Shown here: piece after piece, positions 1 through 6,083 of the stretch
Layout of the letters: each line of letters begins with the position of its first letter
Position numbering within the stretch: position 1 is the first letter of the stretch
Assembly (NCBI GenBank): GCA_029879825.1
Contig: JAOUPL010000028.1
Location: 1-12,990, forward strand
Source of the DNA: Candidatus Bathyarchaeota archaeon
Lineage (GTDB): Archaea; Thermoproteota; Bathyarchaeia; Bathyarchaeales; Bathyarchaeaceae
DNA: 12,990 nt
Reading direction: 5' to 3'
The notes under the pieces: generated by a model
Seen by the model: the letters and a program-made list of their open reading frames with translations, nothing else
Databases searched by the model: none
What the model was told of the DNA's origin: nothing
Made by a program: the position numbers and the translations under genes

Positions 1-618
1 TGAAATAACCTCATCAAAAGCCTTCCAAGCCTTCACCTGATCCTCAAACACTATGATGAGGGCATGGGGCATCGTCCCCTTAGGCTTCTCTCCAATAGTT
101 TCAGCTCCCTTCAGACTGGAAACGCCGTCAAAGCCTCCAATGTACGCAGCGCGGTCAAGCATCGGCGACAAAGCCGGATGCATACGGCGGATTCCAAAGG
201 CCACAACAGTTTTTTCGCCAGCAACCTTCTTTATCCTCGCAGCCCGCGTAGCCGCCCCAGAAGCCTGACAAATCAAACCAAGCATAGGCGTTTCCAGAAC
301 ACAATATTCCCCATAAGGGCCATCAATAAACATGACAGGCTCTCTCACGCCCCTATGATCCGTGTAGTAGAAAATGCTTCCCTCTGGCAGGGCATAAACA
401 TCCACCGGACATCCTTCAAACAGGTGGGCTTCCTCCTCGATTCCGCAGAGGATTCCCCAAGGCCATCCGCTTGGAAGCTTACCAGGCGTAACCTCAGCCA
501 ACGCTCTAAGCTTGTCCAGTTTCTTTGCTTCAATAACCTGCTTGGTTCTGGAGAAGTAGATGTCGGTGGTTTCACCCGTTTTAATTTCTTTGTCGGTTGC
601 AACATGGAAAAGACTCAT
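1..618 (-). CDS. pncB: Nicotinate phosphoribosyltransferase, N-terminal half (cut by window edge)
   Basis: Converts nicotinate plus PRPP to nicotinate mononucleotide in the cytoplasm, using ATP: the entry step of the Preiss-Handler NAD pathway. Read on the minus strand the frame is open for 206 codons to the window edge, starting MSLFHVATDKEIKTGE. Family-typical stretches are seen: TDIYFSRT (about 18-25), the PEGSIFYY segment (78-85), PYGEY-VLETPMLGLIC (about 102-117), SGAATRAARIK (120-130), FGIRRMHPALSPMLDRAAYIGG (about 142-163). Archaeal relatives are about 390 residues, so roughly the C-terminal half, including the rest of the PRPP site, lies outside. The ATG at 618 has a GGAGTGA ribosome site 6-8 bases upstream. 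It follows the nicotinamidase-like gene by 37 bases on the same strand, and the two reactions are consecutive, so they are probably one operon. Family call is confident from motif recall. Confidence 0.88.
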   Translation of the reverse strand, partial: MSLFHVATDKEIKTGETTDIYFSRTKQVIEAKKLDKLRALAEVTPGKLPSGWPWGILCGIEEEAHLFEGCPVDVYALPEGSIFYYTDHRGVREPVMFIDGPYGEYCVLETPMLGLICQASGAATRAARIKKVAGEKTVVAFGIRRMHPALSPMLDRAAYIGGFDGVSSLKGAETIGEKPKGTMPHALIIVFEDQVKAWKAFDEVIS

Positions 619-655
619 GTCATTCTCACTCCTGAACCCGTTCTTTTTTCACCTG

Positions 656-1178
656 TTAGTCTACGTTAATGATTTTACATCCATAAATTGTTTTCATATG
701 TTCGGTCCCAGCTTTATGGATTTCTTCGTTAACGGCTTCTACACAATCTTCCAGAACTATGATTCGGTGTCCCCGAAAGAAAGCATCAGCTGCAGTATTC
801 TGAATGCAAACGTTGGTGACTAGACCAACGAGCACCAGCGGGTCAACCTTGAGCTCTCGTAGGAGCAGATTCAAGTAGGTTCTCAAAAAAGGCACGGTAT
901 CTGCGCTTCTGAAGAACATAGTCTTCTTTCATGGGTCTTAATTCTTTAATTACCTCGGCTCCCTTTGTGCCAACCAAAGCGTGCTGTGGCCAAACTTCAA
1001 ACTCTTCATCAATCCCGGGTAGATGCGTGTCATTCATGTAAATGATGGGTATCTTTTTCTTTCGGGCGAAGTTGAGGAGGCGCTGAATGTTGGGGATGAT
1101 TTTGGAGGCGCTTTCACATTTTGGGGTACCGGTTACAAAATCATTTATCATGTCGACAACAATTATCGCCGTTTTCAC
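656..1178 (-). pseudogene. pncA: Nicotinamidase-like isochorismatase-family hydrolase, broken by a one-base frameshift
   Basis: Nicotinamidase deamidates nicotinamide to nicotinate, the substrate of the next gene. The first frame carries residues 1-97: VVDMINDF with catalytic Asp9, a DTH...H metal-site pattern (Asp50, His52, His66), the WPQHALVGTKGAE segment, and Lys91 in the DYVLQKRRY motif. The second frame supplies RTYLNLLLREL, the GLVTNVC nucleophile motif (Cys124 after joining) and AADAFFRG, then stops at 656. The frames meet at six A (885-890 on the plus strand). Removing one base restores a 173-residue protein, normal for the family, with all catalytic residues. Downstream conservation suggests a very recent lesion, a sequencing error or slippage rather than an old pseudogene. 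I chose the GTG at 1178 because GGAG lies nine bases upstream (1188-1191); a TTG at 1196 is in frame but has no such site. Nicotinamidase rather than another isochorismatase is favoured by the metal triad and the neighbour. Confidence 0.82.
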
Positions 1179-1224
1179 GGGACTCGTCTCCAGCAAACGT
1201 CATGGTAGTTAGGTGAAACAGTTG

Positions 1225-1234
1225 CTTAAAAGTT
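1225..1234 (-). promoter_or_regulatory. Possible TATA box for the NAD salvage operon
   Basis: On the minus strand this reads AACTTTTAAG, an archaeal box-A-like element. A transcript starting about 25 bases downstream (near 1203) would give a leader of about 25 bases before the GTG at 1178 and include its GGAG site. Assignment is from spacing and AT pattern only. Confidence 0.35.
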
Positions 1235-1294
1235 CAATGTTTCGCTTCTAGGATGTCTGTGGCACGCATTTGGATTACTTCATGTGTAGTAAGA

Positions 1295-1304
1295 TTTAAT
1301 ATAT
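1295..1304 (+). promoter_or_regulatory. TATA box for the SpoIIM-like membrane protein, with flanking palindrome
   Basis: TTTAATATAT is a good archaeal box A. A start near 1328 would leave a leader of about 55 bases before the ATG at 1384. Three bases upstream is an inverted repeat, TTACT (1275-1279) and AGTAA (1288-1292), where a repressor or activator could bind. The nine-base word TCATGTGTA in its spacer recurs at 1335-1343 on the other side of the box. Confidence 0.45.
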
Positions 1305-1383
1305 GCCGCAGGGAATATTACTTCAGAAGTCCTACTCATGTGTACAGCTGGCGCATTTAGACGATTCATCAGAGGCTTAATAG

Positions 1384-1914
1384 ATGCTTGATGAAAAATA
1401 TCGTGCGGTTCTGTTAGGTCTGGCTTTTCTAATTCTCTTAATGTTGTCTTACATCGCAAACACTGCTTTTTTCAATACGTTGAGTGTCCTATTTGAAAAT
1501 CAGCTTTTGGTTTTTTCAATGATTTTCATAAACAACGTAATCGTAGTCTCCCTAATCTTGTTGGGTATGACGTTTTACGTCGATTTAGTGGTTCTAGGTT
1601 TCTTCAAGAGGGAGAAGTATGCGAATGTTGTGCTTGAGCATCCTCGAACCTTTGCCGTCGTCTTCGCTCTCATTGTCCTTTTTTTAAGTATTCTAAGGGG
1701 AGCCAATCTCTTTCTTGGAAGAATCATCGTTGAAGCCCTTCCAACAATTTTTCTGGTGAGTGCACCAATTGGGATAATCGAGGGATACGGTATATACTTG
1801 ACAATAAGAAAGACCCTAAGCAGAACCATAGCTGTGAAAGACCTAGTTTGCATCTACGGAATATTCTTCATTGCGGCCCTGATAGAGGTTGGCTTCATAA
1901 ACATCTTAAGATAA
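1384..1914 (+). CDS. Integral membrane protein, distantly SpoIIM/DUF95-like
   Basis: A 176-residue, strongly hydrophobic protein with about five or six predicted helices (about 8-28, 42-60, 62-75, 88-106, 118-138, 153-172). The order of features recalls the SpoIIM (DUF95) family of archaeal membrane proteins: an N-terminal helix, then FENQLLVFSMIFINNVIVV with paired Asn residues at the second helix, and later LVSAPIGIIEGYGIYL, which resembles the HG-I-E-P turn of that family. The match is partial, since the usual His-Gly is replaced by Pro-Ile-Gly, so I give it only as a likeness. The ATG at 1384 is preceded by AGAGG at eight bases' spacing. It stands alone, divergent from the NAD salvage genes and converging on the minus-strand pair that ends at 2109. 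No catalytic residues are visible and its substrate or partner is unknown. Confidence 0.7.
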   Translation: MLDEKYRAVLLGLAFLILLMLSYIANTAFFNTLSVLFENQLLVFSMIFINNVIVVSLILLGMTFYVDLVVLGFFKREKYANVVLEHPRTFAVVFALIVLFLSILRGANLFLGRIIVEALPTIFLVSAPIGIIEGYGIYLTIRKTLSRTIAVKDLVCIYGIFFIAALIEVGFINILR

Positions 1915-2019
1915 AGGTCACGTAGCAAAGCGCGAAAAAAGGCACGCGCGGCGGATTTGAAAAAACATTTCCTAAAGAATTGAAGAAAGACCTGTTTTTA
2001 ACATACGCAAGGACTGGGC

Positions 2020-2031
2020 AAAAAAGAAAAA
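2020..2031 (-). terminator. T-run terminator for the minus-strand pair
   Basis: On the minus strand this reads TTTTTCTTTTTT, about 80 bases past the stop of the membrane protein at 2109. Archaeal polymerase ends transcription at such U-tracts. The convergent region 1915-2108 holds nothing else I can support; a T5 run on the plus strand at 1995-1999 may serve the 1384-1914 gene. Confidence 0.45.
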
Positions 2032-2108
2032 CTAAACCAAGGACTATTGTTCTTTTCGCCTCGTTCACGGCTTTTCTCTTGGCCTCCGTGCAACTGCCCC
2101 AAGGGGTC

Positions 2109-2534
2109 TCAAATAGAAAGTAACCCTGCAAAAAGCAGGGGTGGAATCGCAAAGAGAAAGGCCAAGATGACCCAAACCATCACGTATATAATTACCGCCA
2201 AAATTGCGACGGCAAGGGCTCCCAACCACCCCGTTTCATAGTAACGCCTAATCAAAAGCAACCAAACGATAAGGGAAAGAATTAGACCGATCACGGGTGG
2301 AAAGAATAGTGAGCATATATTACTTACGACTGTTCCAAGGAGGGAAATCACGAAGGCATCGCTGAATAATGCTCTTCGTTTACCAACCACAATAACGCCT
2401 GCCACATAGAAGACGATGGTCATAACAATTAGGTCTATTATGAATAAAATTATATTGAAGAGAAAATCAGTTTGACCGGATATCTGAAGCCACCATTTTC
2501 TGTCCATGAAATCAATGAGTGAAGATAGCAACAT
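2109..2534 (-). CDS. Four-helix membrane protein of unknown function
   Basis: A 141-residue hydrophobic protein that I do not recognise. Helices are likely at about 24-50, 57-75, 79-97 and 103-135. Short basic loops (GKRR at 51-54, RR at 96-97) suggest cytoplasmic turns. The N-terminus, MLLSSLIDFMDRKWW, is amphipathic and not a signal peptide. The ATG at 2534 has GGTGA six bases upstream, so the start is well supported. The gene follows the TIGR04076-like gene by 13 bases on the same strand and is probably co-transcribed with it, so a functional link is possible, but neither partner explains the other. No metal ligands, catalytic motifs or known transporter signatures are visible. It could be an accessory or stress membrane protein; I assign no function. 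Confidence 0.7.
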   Translation of the reverse strand: MLLSSLIDFMDRKWWLQISGQTDFLFNIILFIIDLIVMTIVFYVAGVIVVGKRRALFSDAFVISLLGTVVSNICSLFFPPVIGLILSLIVWLLLIRRYYETGWLGALAVAILAVIIYVMVWVILAFLFAIPPLLFAGLLSI

Positions 2535-2547
2535 ACGTCATCACCGA

Positions 2548-2910
2548 TTATGCCTTACCGTGTTCCCGAGTTTTCAATAAAAAGCTTGCTCGATGTTTTT
2601 CACGTAATCTTTCCCTTCTTATTTCAAAGATAACCGTTCCGCCAAGAGTGTATGGCGGTCCAGGATCAAGGCACTGGACGTAGCCAACATTTCCTTCCTC
2701 CTTGGCAAGACCCAACTCTTTGAAACTGACTCCCCTGCCCAAGGCAATGACCAAAGACAACATGGAACCTAACGCATGAACGCACAAAGCATCGGCTTTC
2801 TCTGGAACTATGTTAGGTCCTTCAATAACGATTCTGTCTCCAACCTTGAAGACAGGGCATTCACCCCGAATTTCCTTGACGATTATGATAAGGCGATTGA
2901 CAGTGTTCAT
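2548..2910 (-). CDS. TIGR04076-like small cytoplasmic protein
   Basis: A 120-residue protein with the hallmarks I associate with TIGR04076, a widespread small family of unknown biochemical role. It opens IIIVKEIRGECPVFKVGDRIVIEGP (about 8-32), then DALCVHALGSML (40-51) and VQCLDPGPPYTLGGTVIFEI (about 78-97). Three cysteines (18, 43, 80) and His45 sit in the conserved stretches and could bind metal or act in redox, which is inference. The frame extends upstream to 2961, but the ATG at 2910 is the better start: GGAGGTT lies six bases before it and the family begins close to this point. The residues after about 100 (RERLREKHRASFLLK) form a basic tail. It leads a two-gene unit with the membrane protein 13 bases downstream. 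Confidence 0.82.
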   Translation of the reverse strand: MNTVNRLIIIVKEIRGECPVFKVGDRIVIEGPNIVPEKADALCVHALGSMLSLVIALGRGVSFKELGLAKEEGNVGYVQCLDPGPPYTLGGTVIFEIRRERLREKHRASFLLKTREHGKA

Positions 2911-2916
2911 TATAGG

Positions 2917-2923
2917 AACCTCC
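2917..2923 (-). promoter_or_regulatory. Ribosome-binding site deciding the TIGR04076-like start
   Basis: The minus strand reads GGAGGTT six bases before the ATG at 2910. This near-perfect match to the 16S tail moves the start 17 codons inside the longest open frame. Confidence 0.75.
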
Positions 2924-2964
2924 ACGGTCAGCAAACTCTTAACCTTAATAATCCATCTCATGAG

Positions 2965-2979
2965 AAAAATAAATTTTTC
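2965..2979 (-). promoter_or_regulatory. Possible TATA box for the 2910-2109 operon
   Basis: The minus strand reads AAAAATTTATTTTTC. A start near 2940-2945 would leave a leader of about 30-35 bases that includes the GGAGGTT site at 2917-2923. Confidence 0.4.
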
Positions 2980-3052
2980 ATAAAAACGCCTTCTTATTCA
3001 GCATTAATCTTGGATGCAACGAGGTTCCCTTTTTTTCTTAAAAATAGCAACA

Positions 3053-3060
3053 TTTTAAAA
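3053..3060 (+). promoter_or_regulatory. TATA box for the thiolase/HMG-CoA-synthase operon
   Basis: TTTTAAAA, followed by GG, lies about 30 bases before a likely start near 3085. That would give a leader of about 25 bases ahead of the ATG at 3110. The 2980-3109 spacer is AT-rich and shared with the divergent promoter at 2965-2979. Confidence 0.5.
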
Positions 3061-3109
3061 GGAGCTTGCGGGAAAATAGGACTTTGAATGGTAAGGGGAC
3101 TATGGATTT

Positions 3110-4312
3110 ATGAAACGGCGACGCCCGGCCATAATCGGCGTTGGCAGAACAAAGTTTGGCGAACATTATGAAAGAGGTCCAGAAAAACTGGTGGAAGAGG
3201 CTGGACTGCAGGCGCTAGATTCGGCCGGCGTAAAACGGAAAGATTTGGATGCCTGCTACTTTTCAGATTACTTCCTTCAAATCACAAACAAAATTGGAAT
3301 CGAAGAAGGCTTTCAATCCGAACTTTTAGAGCTGAATGTTCCCATGGAAAGGATGAGGTCCTTCAGCTCCGCCCTCCTCAACGCCTGCCACGCAGTTCAA
3401 TCAGGAAAATACGGAATCGTTCTTGTGGGCGGAGTGGAAAAAATGACTGATCGCTGGGACAAAATCAGAGACGACCTAATGCTTCTAGAAGACCCATGGA
3501 GCTATTATGCCGGATGTACACCAGAGGCAAACCACGAACTTCTGCTTAGGGGGTACATCAAGAAATACGGAATCTCAGGAGAGGAACTTGAAAAATTCAA
3601 TACGGCTTTGGCCCAAATATCCGTCAAAAATCATCACCATGCAATAGAAAATGAATATGCCCAATATCAAAGGGACATAAGCGTAGACAAAGTCCTGAAG
3701 GAACGATCCAAAGCCTGCAAACCTCTGGGACTATATGACTTCGCTCCCATTTCTGACGGAGCCTCAGCTCTGATCTTGGCAAGGCCAGAAATCGCCAAGA
3801 ACTGCTCGGACACCCCCGTTCGAGTTTTGGGTTCTTCTTCAGCCACCGACTACGTCACCTTTCCGTCACGAGAGGACAGAACAAGTTTTGTGGCAAGCAC
3901 TATTGCCATGAAAAGCGCTCTTAAAATGGCTGACATTGAAGCAGGCAACATCCAAATAGCTGAACTTTACGATCAATCCACGCTACTGGAAATGATATCC
4001 CTAGAAGACTTAGGCTTCTCGAAGAAAGGGAAGGCTTGGCTTGACATTTACAACAGCTGCAAAGAATACCAAGGCTTCTACGAAATCAATGGAAAAAAAC
4101 TCTTCGTAAACAGAAACGGCGGCCTCAAAGCTGATGGGAACCCCTTAGGAGCCACTGGGGGAGCCCAAATCTTTGAGGTGGTCAAGCAACTCAGAGGAGA
4201 AGCTGGCAGCAGACAAGTGGAAATGGACGGAGATCCTCCTAGATTCGGGTGCATATCAGAATTAGAGGGATTCGGAACAAAGGCCTATGTCCACATTTTA
4301 GGGAGGACCTAA
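3110..4312 (+). CDS. SCP2-type thiolase homologue lacking the catalytic cysteine and histidines
   Basis: A 400-residue member of the archaeal acetyl-CoA acetyltransferase/SCP2 thiolase family. Recognisable parts are IIGVGRTKFGEHYERG (8-23), AVQSGKYGIVLVGGVEKMTD (95-114), the KNHHHAIENEYAQY segment (173-186), PISDGASALIL (213-223), AELYDQST (284-291), GLKADGNPLGATGGAQ (338-353) and the YVHIL end. Aligned by hand to the normal ACASG-to-GVEKMTD spacing, the nucleophilic Cys position is Met82 (RMRSFSS). The GHP histidine is Asn344 and the HDCF-type histidine is Tyr287. It should therefore not work as an ordinary thiolase. Cys-less relatives such as the steroid side-chain aldolase Ltp2 are retro-aldolases that need a DUF35 partner, and a DUF35 domain is encoded next door. 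Start: ATG 3110, weak GGGG about 11 bases upstream. Its stop lies one base before the next ATG. A purely structural subunit is the alternative. Confidence 0.85.
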   Translation: MKRRRPAIIGVGRTKFGEHYERGPEKLVEEAGLQALDSAGVKRKDLDACYFSDYFLQITNKIGIEEGFQSELLELNVPMERMRSFSSALLNACHAVQSGKYGIVLVGGVEKMTDRWDKIRDDLMLLEDPWSYYAGCTPEANHELLLRGYIKKYGISGEELEKFNTALAQISVKNHHHAIENEYAQYQRDISVDKVLKERSKACKPLGLYDFAPISDGASALILARPEIAKNCSDTPVRVLGSSSATDYVTFPSREDRTSFVASTIAMKSALKMADIEAGNIQIAELYDQSTLLEMISLEDLGFSKKGKAWLDIYNSCKEYQGFYEINGKKLFVNRNGGLKADGNPLGATGGAQIFEVVKQLRGEAGSRQVEMDGDPPRFGCISELEGFGTKAYVHILGRT

Positions 4313-4313
4313 C

Positions 4314-5825
4314 ATGAGTAGTGAGCCTATTGAAAGGAGAGTCTCCTATATCGGGGACAGACTTAGGGGCAGTCGATGCACCCTTTGTGGAAAGGAATAC
4401 TTCAGAGGCAAGGACTACTGCGGAAAATGCGGAAGAAAAAGCTTCGGGAAGATGAAGGACATCGACTTCTTTTACGAGAAAGGTAAACTAGAAGTTTGCA
4501 CCCTCATCGGCGAACCTACAAACAAATTCGTCAAGCTGGGACCATACGTTTACGGCATTGTTTCATTTCAGAATGGAAAAGTGAGGGTTCCGGGCAGACT
4601 AACCGATTTTATTCCAAAGGACGGAGAATTAGATCTCTCTTGTTTTGAAGATAGAGAGGTTGTTCCAAGGTTTAGGCGAAGGTACGCCGTAACGCGAAGC
4701 GACATTGTTCCAACGATTTCTCTAGCCTTCACCCTCGCCGACGACTACTATCCCCATCAAGAATACGAAATAATCAAACCCAAAAAAGAGTACGACACGC
4801 CGGGAATCGTTGGATACGGAGTCTACGTCTCAAAATTCCGGATCAAAGAAGGGATGATTGAAAGATCTGTGCCCTTCCTAGATGAAGACGCTGTCACGGC
4901 AGCGGTTGAGGCTGGAAAAATGGCATTGATCCATTCTGGAGTAGACCATTCCCTCATTGGTAAAGTATATGTGGGCTCAGAATCTAACCCCTACGCTGTC
5001 AAGCCCATAGCCTCCAAAGTAGCCCAAGTTCTGAAGCTAGGTATGGAGGAAAAAACCGATGGTATCCAAAGTGTAGACGCCATCGACACGGAGTTTGCAT
5101 GCAAAGCCGCTACAAGCATGTTCAAGGATGCGGCGTCGCTGGTATATTACCCACATGCCCGCACACCCTACACGATGACGGTGGGCACAGACAATTCTCA
5201 AGCCGCCCCCAGAGACGAACTTGGAGGAGAACTAGATTTATATGTAGGTTATGGCGGCTCCGCCTTTATCTTCGGCATGCACGACGTCATCGCCGAGTTG
5301 GAAGGCTGGTACTCCTGCACTTCAGACACACCTGATTTTTGGAGAAGAGACCGGGAACCCTACCCGAGACACGGCGGAAGATTCACTGGCGAACCTGCCT
5401 ACTTTAAACATGTTCTGAATGCTTGCAGAAAACTCATGGAGCAACTTAACCTTAAAAGCAGTGACGTAGATTACTTCGTTTCCCACCAGCCAAACATCGG
5501 CTTTCCAGTTAGAGTTGCCCAAGAATTAGGGTTCAAAGAGGACCAGTACATGCCAGGCCTGCAAGTCGCCAAATTCGGCAACACCTATTCCAGTTCCTCA
5601 CCCATTGGTTTAGCGGCTATTTTAGACCGTGCCAAACCAAATGAAAGAATAATTATCGTCAGTTACGGGTCTGGAGCAGGAAGCGACGCCTATTCCCTCT
5701 TAACCACCAGCCAAATAAAGGATAAAAGGCAGCGACAAAAATTCACCATCAAACATCAAATTAAAAACGAACATCTAGAATACGTAGATTACACCACCTA
5801 TAGAAGACTTAAACACGGACTCTAG
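4314..5825 (+). CDS. Fusion of DUF35 zinc-ribbon/OB domain with HMG-CoA synthase
   Basis: HMG-CoA synthase joins acetyl-CoA to acetoacetyl-CoA, the second step of the mevalonate route to archaeal lipids. Residues 1 to about 155 form a DUF35 protein: a four-Cys zinc ribbon (Cys22, 25, 36, 39) followed by an OB-fold with GPYVYGIVSF and VPGRLTDF. From about 163 the HMG-CoA synthase begins (GIVGYGVYVSKFRI). It shows Glu223 in VGSESNPYAVKP, nucleophile Cys263 in EFACKAAT, a TSDTPDFWRR-EPYPRHGGRF block (337-357), His391 in SHQPN and a final GSGAGSDAYS. All three catalytic residues appear present. Archaeal synthases are usually about 350 residues with DUF35 as a separate protein of about 130; here both sum to 503. 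GGGAGG lies in the end of the thiolase gene, about seven bases before the ATG, implying translational coupling. Whether its substrate is acetoacetyl-CoA is open, given the unusual thiolase partner. Confidence 0.92.
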   Translation: MSSEPIERRVSYIGDRLRGSRCTLCGKEYFRGKDYCGKCGRKSFGKMKDIDFFYEKGKLEVCTLIGEPTNKFVKLGPYVYGIVSFQNGKVRVPGRLTDFIPKDGELDLSCFEDREVVPRFRRRYAVTRSDIVPTISLAFTLADDYYPHQEYEIIKPKKEYDTPGIVGYGVYVSKFRIKEGMIERSVPFLDEDAVTAAVEAGKMALIHSGVDHSLIGKVYVGSESNPYAVKPIASKVAQVLKLGMEEKTDGIQSVDAIDTEFACKAATSMFKDAASLVYYPHARTPYTMTVGTDNSQAAPRDELGGELDLYVGYGGSAFIFGMHDVIAELEGWYSCTSDTPDFWRRDREPYPRHGGRFTGEPAYFKHVLNACRKLMEQLNLKSSDVDYFVSHQPNIGFPVRVAQELGFKEDQYMPGLQVAKFGNTYSSSSPIGLAAILDRAKPNERIIIVSYGSGAGSDAYSLLTTSQIKDKRQRQKFTIKHQIKNEHLEYVDYTTYRRLKHGL

Positions 5826-5832
5826 ACCCAAA

Positions 5833-5880
5833 GACTAGTTCTGGTAGATTACGTATACCAAGAATCTAGTTCGTATTTTT
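5833..5880 (+). terminator. Imperfect hairpin plus T-run after the HMG-CoA-synthase operon
   Basis: Arms 5833-5846 and 5856-5872 are complementary with small bulges (GACTAG/CTAGTTC, GGTA/TACC), and a T5 run follows at 5876-5880. It starts eight bases past the stop codon. Archaea need mainly the U-tract, so the hairpin may be incidental. Confidence 0.5.
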
Positions 5881-5902
5881 GTTCAACAAGTATGGAGCAA
5901 GG

Positions 5903-5913
5903 TTTATTAAATA
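5903..5913 (+). promoter_or_regulatory. TATA box in the 5826-6083 spacer
   Basis: TTTATTAAATA is a strong box A. A start near 5937 would make a leader of about 147 bases for the gene at 6084, interrupted by a five-pair hairpin (GTCTT 5992-5996, AAGAC 6000-6004) and T5 (6005-6009) that looks like a terminator. A weaker box (CATAAAC, 6024-6030) lies nearer the gene and may be its true promoter. Confidence 0.4.
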
Positions 5914-6083
5914 TTACTACATAAGAAAGATGGAAACTGTAAGGGCTCAAAATGGTTGCCGCTGAACATCTGAATTTTCACTATGAATTTTGTCTTCATA
6001 AGACTTTTTCAGTCGAATATTCACATAAACTTCTGAGAAACATTGCCTGTTAACTGCATGAAACAAATGTGAGGTGTATTTGA

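Noticed and set aside
64..669. Plus-strand open frame of 201 codons
   Set aside because: It lies opposite the nicotinate phosphoribosyltransferase gene, whose translation is clearly family-like; the plus frame has no recognisable protein features.
1895..2241. Open frames on both strands in the 1915-2108 spacer
   Set aside because: They run into the flanking membrane genes in other frames and show no family features; the spacer looks like convergent terminators only.
2776..3087. Plus-strand open frame of 103 codons
   Set aside because: Half lies opposite the TIGR04076-like gene and the rest covers the AT-rich divergent promoter region; composition is not protein-like.
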